A stretch of 64,000 nt of DNA from Geosiphon pyriformis (lineage: Eukaryota; Glomeromycota; Glomeromycetes; Archaeosporales; Geosiphonaceae). The notes under the pieces were generated by a model that was not told the DNA's origin, made no database searches, and saw nothing but the letters and a program-made list of their open reading frames with translations. The stretch covers positions 542,534 to 606,533 of the forward strand of contig JAAOMT010000586.1 of NCBI GenBank assembly GCA_016748015.1. The letters run 5' to 3'. The position numbers and the translations under genes are program-made. This document shows positions 22,816 through 35,715 of this stretch, piece by piece (position 1 is the first letter of the stretch; every line of letters starts with the position of its first letter).

Positions 22816-23616
22816 ATTTTTAAATTATTAAAAAATAAAAAACTTGTTTAAATTTTAATTATATTATAAACAATATTATATTTTTAAATTTAAAGTTTAA
22901 ACTTTTTAAGTATATATAAATTTAAAAAATAAAAAACTTTTTTAAAGTTTATTTAAAACCCAAAATTTTATAAAATAATAGTAAAAAATAAAAGATAACT
23001 TAAATAAATTAATTTTATTTATTACTATAAAATGTAATTTAATAAATATAATTTTTAAATGTTTTTTAAATTTTTATGTGTTTAATTATACGTAAAAGCC
23101 ACCCAAAAAAAATTACAAAAAGTTTACAAACAATATTTAAAGACAATACAAAATCATGTGATTTTTTCAAATTAATATTAAACAGTATTTAAAGACAGTA
23201 TAAAATTATACAATTTTTTTAGATTAGTATTAATAAGTTATATTAATTATAATTAGTTATATATAAATATAATTTATGATTAAAATATCTATCTATATAT
23301 TATAATAATTAGTTTTACAATGATAATTAAAATAATAATAGCATTTAAAATTAGAACAATTGAGAAGAATCAAATATTTTTGCACATTTGAATATTTTTT
23401 ATAATTAAATATTTTTATATAATTAAATTTTTTAATTAAAATAATTAGAATAAAACTTGTTATATTAATAAAATATACAAATATATATACTAAAAAAATT
23501 AGAAAAAGATGTTTTAAATATTATATATAATAAAAAAGTTTTTATTTACAAAATTTTAATTATATTATATTATATTATTTTAATTATATATTAAAATTAA
23601 AATTAAAAAAAAAAAC
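22816..23616. other. AT-rich spacer upstream of LINE L5
   Basis: About 800 bases with no gene that I can support. The only structure I recognise is a short tandem duplication at 23131-23236. The last part grades into the leader of L5. Confidence 0.5.
23131..23236 (+). repeat. Imperfect tandem duplication, about 52-bp unit, two copies
   Basis: CAATATTTAAAGACAATA at 23131 recurs as CAGTATTTAAAGACAGTA at 23183, and the sequence that follows (a T-run and AAATTAATATTA / AGATTAGTATTA) also repeats. The spacing is 52 bases. Probably a local duplication in old repeat DNA. Confidence 0.6.
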
Positions 23617-23727
23617 TTCTTTCTCTCTTATTTCCACAAATTCTCAAAAAGCACTTTTGTGATAAAGAAGTTTTTTATTTTTTCTTATTAGTATTTCACA
23701 ATTTCACTTTCTAATAACCCCTTTTTC

Positions 23728-25596
23728 ATGGACCTAGAGGCTGCCTTTAGTAGCAACATGTCTAAAAAGAAGGCACCAAAGAGTGCTTTTTATGGTCCTA
23801 TTGATGGTTCTTTTTCGCAGAAAAAGAGAGTTGTGCTTGAAAATGTCAAACACTTAGGTGATGAAAAGGATATTTCTCTGAACAGATCTGAGCTTGTTGA
23901 CAGTGTGTTTTCTGATGTGGATAGTGTGTCTGGTGATGAAGAAAGTACTAACATAACCAGCATTAATGTTGAGTCTCTTCTGGATTCAGCCACTAATACT
24001 TCTAAAGCCAAGCATGTCAATACTGATAACATTTTCGGTTCACCTCTTGGTTCTCCTAATTTTGTCATGGATAATGATAAAGATGTCTCTCTTCCTTCTT
24101 GTCTTTCAATCTTTCTGGAAAAGAAATGAATTGACCCTAAAATTCTTAAAACTTAGATTGAGATATCTGTTAAAAAATTTTTTGCTCTTAATATCAATCT
24201 TAGTGCTATGGAAGAGAATTTGACAATGGCAAAAACTCAGTTAATTAGAAAAATTTTTTCATCAGTCAATGGTTTTGGGAGGGCCACTACTCCCTTAAAA
24301 TTTGAAGGGATCATCCGATCTACCTTTACTTCCAAAAAAAGCATAAATATGGCTGTATCTTTGGCCAGAGAAAGAGGGATCATCATAAACACTAATCTCA
24401 AAAAATCAGGAGTGTGTTCAGATCAGACTGTAGTAATCAAAAAAATTCTCATGGATACACCAAAAAAAATGATTGTCACCACAGTTGTTGAATTTGGTAA
24501 TATTAAATCAATCAAAATTCAGTTAATTGATATATGGCAGAAGGCTGTGATAAAATTCACTGAATCAAGTTAAGCCGATCTGTTGGCATCAAGATGATCA
24601 TTTCTGATTGGGAAAGACTCAGTGCATGTGGCAAAAGCTGTGAGAGATCGTGATATCTGGGCATCAAGGGACCATTTTAGGGCATTTTTGTTTACTTTGC
24701 CAGTAGGAACAACTACACATAATCTTGGTACTCTTTTGGATAGGACTGGCAGTAAGACTTGTATCATCAATAGATCTTTGGACACTGGTAATAAGTTTTG
24801 TTGTGCTGTGATTGGCTTTGAATTTAAGAAGAATTTGAATTTAGCATTTCGCACTAAGCCTGTTTTTGGTGATATGCAGCTCTTATGGACTAGATTGGAT
24901 TTGGTTTGGTATGGGAAGTGTGGGCATTTTGGGCATTCAGCTCTTGAGTGTAATGCTTCAGTTGGTTCTATGCCATTGTCATCTTCAGTTAAGTCTTTTA
25001 AAGATTTTGTTTCTGAAGAGAGGCATCTCCAGCTGGCCAAGTTATATAAAAAGAAGGAGGTTTCTATCTCCTGCCCTGTTGCCTTTGGTGGAAAGTCCTG
25101 AACCCAAGTGGTCTTAGTGGCTTCCCCTCTCTCTCGTGGTTTTCTTGCTGGTTCCAGCTCAAATTTTCTTCCTTTTTCTTATCATAACATTGGTGATGTT
25201 TCTTTTTTGAATAAACACTTGGCCTCTTTGGAACACTCGCTTGAGCTTTTTTCTGACCAGATGTTCACTATTGTTAGACATCTTGATAGTGCTGAACTGG
25301 TACCTTTAGTGTCTTCCTCTTTTGTCTCTTTTCCTAATGCTTTTGCATCTTCAGCTTCAGGTTTAGACTCGGATATGGTTTTGGATGGCACTTCAATACT
25401 GTTTGCTCTCTCTTTTTCTACTGTTGATGTTGGTGTGCATGTTTTCAGTTCTAGTAGCTCCAGAATTCTCACTAGCAAAGTGGGTGGCTTAGAGTCTAAG
25501 TTGGCATTTTTGAAGGTTTTTATTGGTTTGGTATTAGCACATTTAGATGACTTGTGCTCTAGTTTGGGTGCTTTTTCGCATTCTTTCTCCAAATAA
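23728..25596 (+). pseudogene. L5 ORF1: gag-like protein, broken
   Basis: The start ATG at 23728 opens 133 codons; stops follow at 24127 and 24151, after 24573, and near 25099. The pieces align end to end with L4 ORF1. The RRM-like block is at 24400-24640. In the knuckle near 24910-24950 the first Cys is Tyr (W-Y-G-K-C-G-H-F-G-H, then C), whereas L4 has lost the second one. The C-terminal part (25108-25596) is Ser-rich with a heptad-like end. The stop TAA is followed at once by ATA where L6 has the ORF2 ATG. Confidence 0.8.
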
Positions 25597-28500
25597 ATAA
25601 CCTAGTTTGGAAGTTCGCTATGTGTAATGTTTGGGGTCTCAATGTTCCAGCCAAATGGACGGATGTTGTTTGTTGGCATGTAAGCTCTGGGAGTATGGTT
25701 TCTTTTGTTACTAAGACAAAGTTGAGGCCTTCCTCTGGGCCATGGATCAAGGATAAATTTGAGGGAGTTCAGATTTTTACTTCTGGTTTGGATGTTGGTT
25801 ATCTTGGTGCTGGTGTTGCTGTGATCATGAACAATTTTTTGGCTTACTATGTTTTTAAGGTTGAGGTGGTTCCTGGTCATGTTATCTCAGTGTGTCTTTT
25901 ATTCAAAAACAAACTTTCAGTAACTATGCTCAGTTTGTATGCTGGTGTCTCTTCTGGCATTTGTTTTGGGCAGGCATCTGAGGTTAATTTTCTCATTGCT
26001 AAGGCTGTTAATACCAGCAATTTTGTTGTTTTGGGTGGAGATTTTAATGAAAATGGGTCTAGGAGGAGTGCAAGTTTCAGGTTTTGCCTGGGTTTTGGTC
26101 TGGTCAATTCATTTGCCAGCTATCAGTTGGCATTGGCTCCTACATGGTACAACTTGAAAGGGATTGAAAAAACTATTGATTATATTTTAGTTAGTAAAAG
26201 TCTGTCATCTGCTGTTGCTAAGCATTGGGTCGGGTCAGTTTTGGATTTTTTTGACATGGATTATAGTGCTGTCATGGTATCAGTTGGTCTGGGTGGGTAT
26301 TTGGATGTTCAGTTGAATAGCTTGCACAGGCAGACTAACAGAGATCATTGGAAGTTCAAGATTAAGAATGCAGATATATCAAAGTGAGATAAGTTTAAGG
26401 ATTGTGTTTTGGCAAGGCTTCTGTTGATTAAAGATGTCTTCGCTGATGCCAAAGCTGGTGGTGATTTGGATACTATGTGGGCAATTTTGGAAAAAAAAAT
26501 AATTGAGTCTGCTGATGAGATTTTTTTCAAACTGTGGTTTAGCAAATTTTGTTGCTCTAGGAACAAACATTCTTTGAAGTTCTTTGGGTTGGAGTTGTTC
26601 ATTGCAAAGATTCTTGGTGCAGTCCACTCTGGCGATATGCTTGAAATTGTCTGTCTCATAAAAAAATGGTCTACTTTGGATGAGAACAAAGCTTGCATGT
26701 TCTTTAATTTGGTTAGATTGGGTAAAAATAGTGGGGTTTTTCTTAAGTATCTGTTTTCATTTTGCAAGGAATACAGAAAATCAAAAATGTTTGAATCAAA
26801 GCTAGCTGAAGAGACTTCTGTTAGAAAAGCTATAAAAAAATGCATGGAAAGTTTCACTTCTAATAAAAGGGGCATGATCAGAAGTATTTTGGACCGGTTT
26901 TTTTGCAAGGTGGTACTTGATCATTTGGTAGTTAATAAAGACTTGGTTCTGAAACCTGGGAAGGTAAAGTCTAAAGTAGATAAGGTCATGACAGGATGGA
27001 CAAGAAAGCAGGTGATACCTACAGTGATGCCTGATCTCTGGGCTCACCAATATGCATCTTTGGATTATGTGTAGAACAATGCTTTTTTTGGGGTAATGTG
27101 TGATATCAGTTTGGATGAGCTGCTTTCAGTGGTTAATAATCTTCCTGATGGCAAGACTGCTGGCTTGTCTGGCATTCCTAATGAATTATAAAAACATGGT
27201 GGTAATGTGGTATTGGGTTGCCTTCTGGAGCTGTTGAATACATGTGTAATTGTTGGTGAGATGTCTACTTTATAGAGGAAGGTGTAAGTGTTGATGATTC
27301 CAAAGTCTTATGACTAGAATGGGGTTCTTACAAACACTTAATCTATTGCATTAATCAAGACTGCCAGGAAGATTCTCTCTGATAGAATTTCATCCACTGC
27401 AGCAAGTTTAGTATTCTTTGTGGTAATAATTTCTCTGTTTTAAAAAGTATGTCTACACAGTTTCCAGTTTTTACTGTTAGCCTAGTGGTTGAGAATGCTT
27501 TGGAGAAGAATTGTAAACTTTGGTTAGTGTTACAAAATATGTGTAAAGCATATGACTCAGTTGGGTGGCATTACTTGGAAGCGAACTTGAAATGTATTAA
27601 GATGTGCAGCAAATTTATTAGTTTCTTCAGAGGCATACATAATGATAAAATTAATAGGGTCATAACAGATTTTGGTCTGTCAAATGGCTATCGTGTACAC
27701 AATGGTTTGGATCAAGGTGAGGTCTTTTCTCCTCTTTTCTGAAGGATCTTCTATGATCCACTCTTGTGTGAGGTTAAGAGGCATAAACATTTGTGTGGAT
27801 ACAGAATTGATACTAATTTTGTGGCAAAAACTGGCAGAATCAAGAATAGTGGTGGGATGTTATCCTTTTTTGCTGCTGGTGCTTTTGTGGATGATATGAT
27901 TTGGGTGGGAGATTGCCAGACTTCTATGCAGTATGCTCTTAATATTGCCAGTGAATTTTTTTCAATCAATGATATTTCTATTAACAATGAGAAAATAGTG
28001 GTTATTTTGATCAATTAGGGTGTCAAGGTTGCCTCTTTGAGTATTAGTGGTCAGCCAATCTCTATAGCAAAAAAGAGTGAAGCTTACAAATACCTGAAAA
28101 TCTTTTTGTCAACTGAGAGGTTGTCCAAATCTAGTTTGGCCAAGGCATATTCAGATGTTCATTTTTTTGTCAATATTGTACTTAGGAAGGCTATCACAGA
28201 TAAGCAGTATTCTTATTTGGTCTCTGCTGTTTTGTAGCCAATTGTTAGCTACAGAATGCAGTTTAGTTTTGTTTCTTCTGGTGTATACTGCAAATGGGAC
28301 ATTTTGGTTAGGAAAGGCCTCAGGTCTAAGGCATGCTTGTCTCATGACTTCCCAAATAAGACTTTGCATCATCTTTTTCTTTATGGCTTGAAGTTTTTTG
28401 ACCAGGTACAATCTGAGAGTAAGATGGCTGTAGTAATATCTTTTTCAAATGCTCTGGGCATTCTTGGTTGGTTGTTTCTTCATTGCTTCTTGGATTTGCA

Positions 28501-30270
28501 GGTTCTTGGATGGACATTTTTGAATCTATTGCAGTTTCCAGTTAAGCTGCTCATTAGTCCTGTGAACAATTTTTTAGCTGGTGTGGTCAAAATTTTTTTG
28601 GATTGTGAGCTGTCTTTGGTGGGCTTTCTACCTAGTGCATTTAGGAACTCTGGTAATTTTTTTATGTCTGAGATTTTGGGAAAATCCTTGTTTTTTAGTT
28701 GTGCTTGCTCTTTGAAGTGTTTTGGAATTGCCTTTGGTAACAGACTCCTTGAAAAAAAAGTGCTGTGATGGATTGGAAGACTTTTTGTCATTGGAAGAGG
28801 CTTGATCTCAGGAGCCCTGTGCTTCACTGGTTCAATGTCACATCGAGGTTTTTGCTGAATAGGAGTTCAGTGCCACCTGCTGCTGTTAAAGCTGGTGGTT
28901 TTTCAGGCTGTAGCATTTTGGATTCTGAACAGTTTGCTTTTGTGTATAATAGTCTGCTTGAAGTTTGGTCTGGCTCTTTTGATGTTTATATTGATGGTTT
29001 GTTGAAATTTGCTGGCTCACCCAGTGTAATTAATGGGGCTGCTGCTTATTTTCTTGCTTTGGATTCAGGAGTTGGTATTGGTGTTCATGGGCTTTTATCT
29101 TCAACTTTATCAAAATTGCAGGCTGTGGCTTTTGCTCTGAAATGTGTTCCTCCCTCCTATGCAGTGGTTTTGCATCTTAACAGCCAAGCTGCCATTAATG
29201 CATGTGTGTCCGAATTAGCTTTTGCTGTTCCTGATTTTTGCAATTATTATTGGATTGAGAGAAAATATATTGCCAATTTGATTAAGGATAAAGATCTTGC
29301 TGTAAATTGGGTTAAGGTCAAGAGTTATTTTGAGGTCTCTGGTAATGATAGAACAGATATGCTGGCTGGTGAGGCTGCTGGCTCTTCTTTTTCTTTGCTG
29401 GCTGGGATTTGTGAGTGTTTTTTGGTGCCTGAGAGTACTGCAATTTTAGGTAACCCTTATCACTTTGTTAGAGATGTTTATAGATCTATTTGTCATGCTC
29501 ATTGGGAGACTGGTCCAAGTCATAATGTGGTTCTAGTTGCTTCATTGCAGAGTTTTAATTGGATTGCTTCTGCACAAGTTTGGCATCCCGACTTGCACAT
29601 GCTTGCTGGGTTTACCAGCCATAAGTCTGTGATTCTTCACATATACTTGATAAAGGCTCTACACAGAAGGCTGCCAGTGGCTGTCCGCAAAAAGTTATAT
29701 GATAAAAGTTATCCTAGCATGCAATGTTTATTGTGTAGTGAAGTGGAATTGCCGGACCATGTCTTCATCTGTTTATGAGATGTTTATATTCAGGGGAACA
29801 TTTTGTTAGAGGTGTCTGTTCATTGAATTTCTCTGGCTGGTGCTTGTGACTTATCTTTTTCCTTTGTCTTGAGGACTCTTGATCTTTGTCATTCAGATGT
29901 CAGCTTGTACTCTGTTATGTGTAAAAGGTTTGTGCTTAAGGATTGGTGTACAGAGGTGGTTGGCATTTTTGGTGATGTTAAGAATGCTACTAGTGTGGTG
30001 GTTGACTTTGTAAGATATTTGGTTAAGTTGTATTAATCCAAGATGTAATTAACAAGATCTAAATTTAGAGTAGATATGTAGAGGGCAGGCTTAGTTGGTG
30101 ATGATGGTTTAGTAGTGGGTCTTTCTTGTTGTGGGTCTTTTATGCTTTCAGATGGAGTGGTCAGATTGCTTGGTATTATAGAGTCTTTTACTGAAAGTTT
30201 TAGCTATTGCAGACCTTGTTTTTTTTTTTCTGGTTTGGATAGTAATCTGCATATTGTTTTAAGTGTGTAG
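25597..30270 (+). pseudogene. L5 ORF2: EEP endonuclease, reverse transcriptase, RNase H, broken
   Basis: The EEP domain (25620-26387) is the best preserved here: it retains G-G-D-F-N-E-N near 26036, but the last catalytic His is Tyr (D-M-D-Y). The pre-RT region is open for 221 codons (26409-27074). Reverse transcriptase is broken by stops near 27190-27330 and 27740, but keeps F-V-D-D near 27890. The connection (28256-28768) and RNase H (28765-29778) follow, with Y-I-D-G, L-N-S-Q-A-A-I-N (two catalytic positions doubtful) and G-N-D-R-T-D. The terminal motif C-L-L-C-x7-H-V-F-I-C is intact near 29730-29770. Confidence 0.88.
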
Positions 30271-30400
30271 TGTTGTCTTGTCTGGCCCGAGTGGCTAGCC
30301 ACATGTAGAGAGTGCGTGAATTGCGCTTAGTTTAAACCACTTAGTTTGGTTCTATGTACTAGGTAGTGGTTGGACTTCACTCATTAAATTGTTTTAATAA

Positions 30401-30950
30401 AAAATTAAAAATTAAAAATAGAATAATATTATTTTAAAAAAAATCTAATTAAATTAAAATCAAATAAATATTATAGTTTTTTTAACTAAATATTATTATT
30501 AATTATAAGAAAAAAATTTATCAAATCTATATATATTAAAGTAAAATCAAGTAAATATATTATAAACATAAAAAAATAAATATTAATATAATACTATAAA
30601 ATCAAAAATAATTTAATTAATTCATATTAAATAATCAATTTTTGCAAAAAAAAAAGTTGAATTTATTAATAATATTAATATAATTATATTATAACCACAA
30701 ATTTCAATAATTAACAGCAAATTTTCAATAGTTAAAAGTTTCAAAAAAGTTATATAATAAAGTTTTAAAACAGCTAACTTTATTTTTAGTGTATTATTAT
30801 CAAAAATATCATGTATTAACAAAATCAATTATATTTTTTTGTTATTTTATAGTATTCAATAAAAAATAATATATAAAAATATTTACAAGATTATTAAAAA
30901 AACTTAAAAAAAAATTTACAAAATATTAAATCTGTTTTGTTATTTTATAA
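30401..30950. other. AT-rich desert, nothing recognised
   Basis: About 550 bases of AT-rich sequence between the L5 tail and LTR relic T3. A 68-codon minus frame (30622-30828) is Ile/Leu-rich, as any AT-rich frame would be, and I do not call it a gene. Confidence 0.5.
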
Positions 30951-31938
30951 TATTAGCAAAGATTTTTTTATTTTTTTTAATGTTATTAATGCTATTTGTT
31001 ATTAATTTTGCTGTTAATAGAAATCAGTAAATTTCTAATAAACTAATATTTTTTTAAAGTATTTTTTATACTTTAAATTATATATGCTATTGGACTTATA
31101 ATAAAATAACCAATTTTATGCCAATTACTTATATAGTTATTTTGCAATGAAAGTTAATTCTTTTACAAAAAATTTTTATCTATAAGCTTTTTAAAAATAT
31201 GTATGATTACTTTACTGTAAAAATTAATTTTTCTACAAAAAGTTTTGATTGTAAATTATTTAATGATATTAAAAAAAATAAATAAATAAAAAATAAACTA
31301 AAGAAAAAAAAAATATGGCAAAAAAGTTATTTTAAATTCAGATCTGAAAGTTATTACTAGTTTATTAAAATTAATAGCTAATTAATTTTAAATTATTAAT
31401 ATAAAATAGTTAATTTTGAAGCAATAATAATTAAGAAATTTTATGTTTTTTAAATAAGTTTTATTGATTAATTTTTAAAAAAAATTATTCTAAAAAAGAG
31501 TATCTAATAAATAATAATTTTAAATTAAGATATATTTTCTTAAAAAAAAATCTTTTTTTATATAATTTATTATAGTACTATTTTATAATTTAACACTTTT
31601 TTTTTTAATATTTTGGTAAACTAAAAATATATTTCATTAAACTACAAGTTATTTTTGTAAATTATAGATTATTTTAGTAAACTATTAAATATTTCATCAA
31701 ATTATTAAATATTTTAATGAATTTTAAATATTATATAGTTTAGTATATTACATAATCTAATTATTATAATTTGGTTATATATGTGTTCTGTACAAATTAG
31801 GTTATTAATTAAATAATAATTCAGATAATTTAATAAAATAATAAGTAATAAATTAAAATAATAATATATATTAATTAATAATAAAAATTATAAAAATAAT
31901 TTTATGCTAATTAATATCTTAAATTTCAATTGATAACA
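30951..31938 (-). mobile_element. Decayed LTR copy T3, about 988 bp
   Basis: Reading the reverse complement of the intact LTR T2 along this region gives an alignment over its whole length: 30951 TATTAGCAAAG against TGTTACCAGAG; 31095-31260 against the segment at 19880-20040; 31630-31930 against 19188-19500; and the end TTGATAACA at 31930-31938 against CTGGTAACA. Length is 988 against 982. Most differences turn G or C into A or T. Flanking 4-mers are ATAA and ATAG, compatible with a mutated duplication. No internal LTR-element coding sequence was found beside it. Confidence 0.75.
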
Positions 31939-33632
31939 ATAGACTGTTTTGAATAAAAATGATAATATTTGAATGATTTAATCTTTTAAAACTTAGTATA
32001 ATTATAAACTTTTTTTTTATCACAAGTTTACTGTTTTTATCAATATTAACTTCTTAATACAGAATAAAAAAAGCTAATTTATATGATGTTTAGAAGTAAA
32101 AAATCAATTAAATTAATTGTTAATACAATACATTAAAAGTATAGTACTATATACACAAAAAATATTATTAATAAACATGGCCAAATTAGAAATACTCTAA
32201 ATAAAAGTTTTAATTATAATATTACTATATAGTTTTTACAAATATTAAAAAATAAATATGTAATTTTTTATATATTATCAAAAGATAATTATATACAAAA
32301 CTTGTTCTTTATAAATATTAAAGTTGTATATCAAATAATTATATATTCCGAAGTGTTTATAATAAATACAACATATAAAACAAACTTATATAAGCTTTTT
32401 TTTGTTAATATTATTGATGTTAATAATATTGACAATACTAAAGTTTTTAATAAATATCAAATTACAATAGCATAGATAATAAATAAACAAAAATTAAGCT
32501 TTTTAAAATATAACAAACAATATTTTTTCAAAAACAAAAAAAATACTCTGTATTTAGCATATGTTTATATAAAACTTATAAACTATATGCTAAAAGTTTT
32601 TTGATTCTAATAAAAATTATAATAAATTTTTGTTATTGGTTTAACAAATTGCTTATGCTAAAAAAATAAATACAGTTAAAAAAATGTTCAATAAAATAAA
32701 ACAAACAACAATAAAAAATAGAAATCTTAATTATATTCAAAATTATTTTAAAAAATAGAAAAAAGATGTAAAAGATTGAATACATATTTATATAAAAAAT
32801 TATTTACATATAAAAATTTAATTAATACAGTAAATAAAAAAAAGCCATAATAATTTAAAAAAGATAATAAAGACAGCAAGTAGCTTAAAACAGATATTGT
32901 TAATAACAATTATAAATAAATAAAACTTTTAATTTAAATATTGTTTCTGTTAATTTATTTATATATAACAATAAAAAATTTGAATAGTTGTTTAAAAAAA
33001 TTTTCAGATAAATAATTAATTAAATAAAAAAAACATGTAAAACTAAAAACAATAATATTTGTAAATACAGTTTAAGATTAAATTTTAAGTTATTATGTTT
33101 TATATATCTTTGTTAACAGAGTCTATTTTACTTTTTTTATATATTTTTACTGTTTTTAAAGCATAATTTAATATTATTATTGTCTTTATTATTATTATTA
33201 ACTAAAATAGCCATCAATAAAACTTTATATTAACTTGAAAAAAAATATGAATTTCTAAATAAATATAAATTAAAAATCATATTCTCGCAAAAAATTAAGG
33301 TTTTAACTGTTAAAAAAAATATAGTTTCAAAAACATTATTGTATATTATACTTAAAAAGCAACTAATATCTACCAAATAAAATTTTTTTCTTAATAAACT
33401 TTAGAATAAAGCTATTATAAAAATTATTACAACTTTTATATTATAATCAAATACTTATTTATATACATAAATATATAAAAATAGTAATAAATATGAATAA
33501 CAATAATAATTGTGAATACAGAGTATTAGTTATATATTTAAAAAAAATAAAAGCAAATAATCAGAAATAAAAAAAAAATTAATTAAAAAAAACAATTCTA
33601 TTAATTATTATTTCTTGTTAATAATAATTATT
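31939..33632. other. AT-rich desert, nothing recognised
   Basis: About 1.7 kb without a gene and with no repeat I could align to the other copies by eye. By analogy with the rest of the window it is probably an unrecognised decayed transposon, but that is a guess. Confidence 0.4.
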
Positions 33633-33771
33633 AGATGATATTTTTTTTTCTCTCGTCAATCCTCTAGCCACAATGAGAGTGTTGGTTTTTTTGCCATAGA
33701 AATAGCTTTCCTTTTACCTCCTACCCCTTGTTTTCACAGTTATTTTTCTTTCTTTGTCTTTATATGTTGCT

Positions 33772-35715
33772 ATAGAACCAGTGGGCTTGTCTGCTGGTGG
33801 TTCTGGTGCTGGTTTGGCTGGATTGGGGACCTGGTCTAGCAGTAAAAAAAAAGCATGTGTTGATAGTATATACTCTCGTGGTTCATTGTTTAAGAAGCTA
33901 AAGAAGCCTGTAGCCGATGAGATAGTTGACTCGTCTGCTGGCCCTCTAAGCCTAGAAGATATTGGTGGTGCTAGTGTTAAGCCTATAGCATCCTGGGAAA
34001 GCAAAGTAAGCAGCGTTTCTAGCAGTGTGAGCAATCTCTCGGATGTTGAAAATATGGCAAACACGGTTGCCAAAGAAACCAGTTATGCAGAATTTGGTAA
34101 GAATGATGACATGAATGAAGATATGTCACAAAAAACTTGTACTTGAACTTACATGCTTGGTAACCTGCTGAAAACCCCATCTTTTGTTAATATAAGTGAT
34201 GATGATAGAGCACCAAGTTTTCCATTTCCGAAGTTTAATGGACCCAATTAGCTGCCATTATCTAAGTCATGTGTCCTGAAGAAACATAGCTTCGAACCAG
34301 TCAAATTGTTCACTTTAGATGTTGAGTTGTCTGCTGTGCCTGGAAGAACAAATAGTGATAAGTTGATTGTTATCAAAAAAATTTTTTATCGAATTGATGG
34401 TTTTGGGGGGGCTTTCACTCTCTCAAAATTTCCAGAAATTATTAGATTTTTGTTTACATCTGAAATGAGTTTGAATAAGACCAAAGAATTGGCAATCTGT
34501 GAAAAAATTTTGGTAAACAATGATGTTAGAAAACCAAACAGCCATTCAGATTGAGAAGTGATAGTTAAGAAGATCCTGGTCAATCTTCCCAAGTTAGCAG
34601 TGGAATCAGCTTTTTCCAAATTTGGTAAAATTGTTTCAGTTAGAATGCAATTAATTGGCTTATAGCAGAAAGCTTTTGTGGAATTTGAGTCAGCTGAGGT
34701 TGCCAGTTTGGTGGCTTCTAAATGGTCAGTATATATGGGAAAGAATTCTGTACATGTGGCATTGGCCATTAATGACAAACAAACATGAGTACTTAAGAAT
34801 CATCATAGAGCTTTGCTTTATACCTTGCCAGTTGACACAACTGCTTATGATTTGTCTGATTTGCTGGAATTATATGGTGGGAAAACTTGTTTTATTGGCC
34901 ATAATTCTAGTTTGTATATGCGTAACAGATGTGCTGTGGTTTGTTTTGCTGATGAAGCATCCAAGTTGGCTGCTATTGGTTCTATTTCTGTCTTTAAGGG
35001 TGTGAACTTGTGCTGGGCTAGTCTTTCTCTGGCCTGTTGTGCCGAATGTGAACAATTTGGTCATATCTCTGATGTATGTTCAGTCAGTGAGAATGCTGGT
35101 GTTCACAGAAAACATGTGGTAACTGATCAGGATAGGGTTTATCTGGCTGGTATTTATAAGAAAAAACAGGCTCCTGTTGCTTGTCCAGTCTCTTTTGGTG
35201 GTAAAACTTGGGTTCAAGTTGCTGGTAGTGTCTCATCTTATTTGGTTTCTTTAACTTCTTTTGGTGCTAGTCAGCTCTCTGATACCAAGACTTTTTCATT
35301 TGCCTCTACTCTCCTTGGTAATTCTGATTTGTATAATTGTGTGGCTTTTTTGGAATGCTCTCTGGAGCTTCTGGCTGACCAGGTTTTTGGTATCCTTAGG
35401 AAATTGAGTTTTGTTGAATTGGTGCTCATAGTGCTGCTGTCTGGTGCTCTTTCTTTGGTTGACTCTGTGCCTGTGGCTTCTGTTTTGGACTTGAATATGG
35501 CTTTGGATGGTGTGTTGGCTTCATTTTTTCCCTCTTCCTCGAATGTTGAGTTGAGTGCTGGTTTTAATTCAAGTAGTTCAAAGGTTTTAATCACCAAAGT
35601 GGGTGGTTTGGAGTCTAAAATGTCAGCTCTGGAGGCTTTGGTCAGTTCTGTTTTGGCAAGATTGGATCTCTTGTGTTCTGGTTCAGGTTCTTCTTTACCT
35701 TTTTCATTCTTATGA
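33772..35715 (+). pseudogene. L6 ORF1: gag-like protein, broken
   Basis: The likely start is ATA (33772) followed by Glu-Pro-Val, which I read as a lost ATG. A Gly/Ser/Lys-rich N-terminus follows and is unlike the N-termini of L4 and L5. Stops occur near 34144 and 34552. The RRM-like block is at 34550-34700. The segment 34813-35715 is open for 300 codons and has the only complete knuckle among the copies, C-A-E-C then G-H then C, near 35038-35080. The stop TGA (35713-35715) overlaps the ORF2 start in ATGA. Confidence 0.8.

Larger units (their letters stand above)
23617..30400 (+). mobile_element. LINE copy L5, nearly full length
   Basis: Leader with CTTCTTTCTCTC at about 23625, ORF1 from 23728, ORF2 from about 25597 to 30270, then the common 3' UTR and an A-rich tail near 30385-30420. 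Both flanks are runs of AAATT-type sequence, so a target duplication cannot be read safely. Many stops, mostly TAG, TAA and TGA at codons that are Trp, Gln or Arg in relatives. It is closest to L6 in sequence. Confidence 0.9.

Noticed and set aside
30622-30828. 68-codon Ile/Leu-rich frame that looks like a membrane peptide
   Set aside because: In DNA of this composition such frames arise by chance, and no start, family or neighbour supports it.
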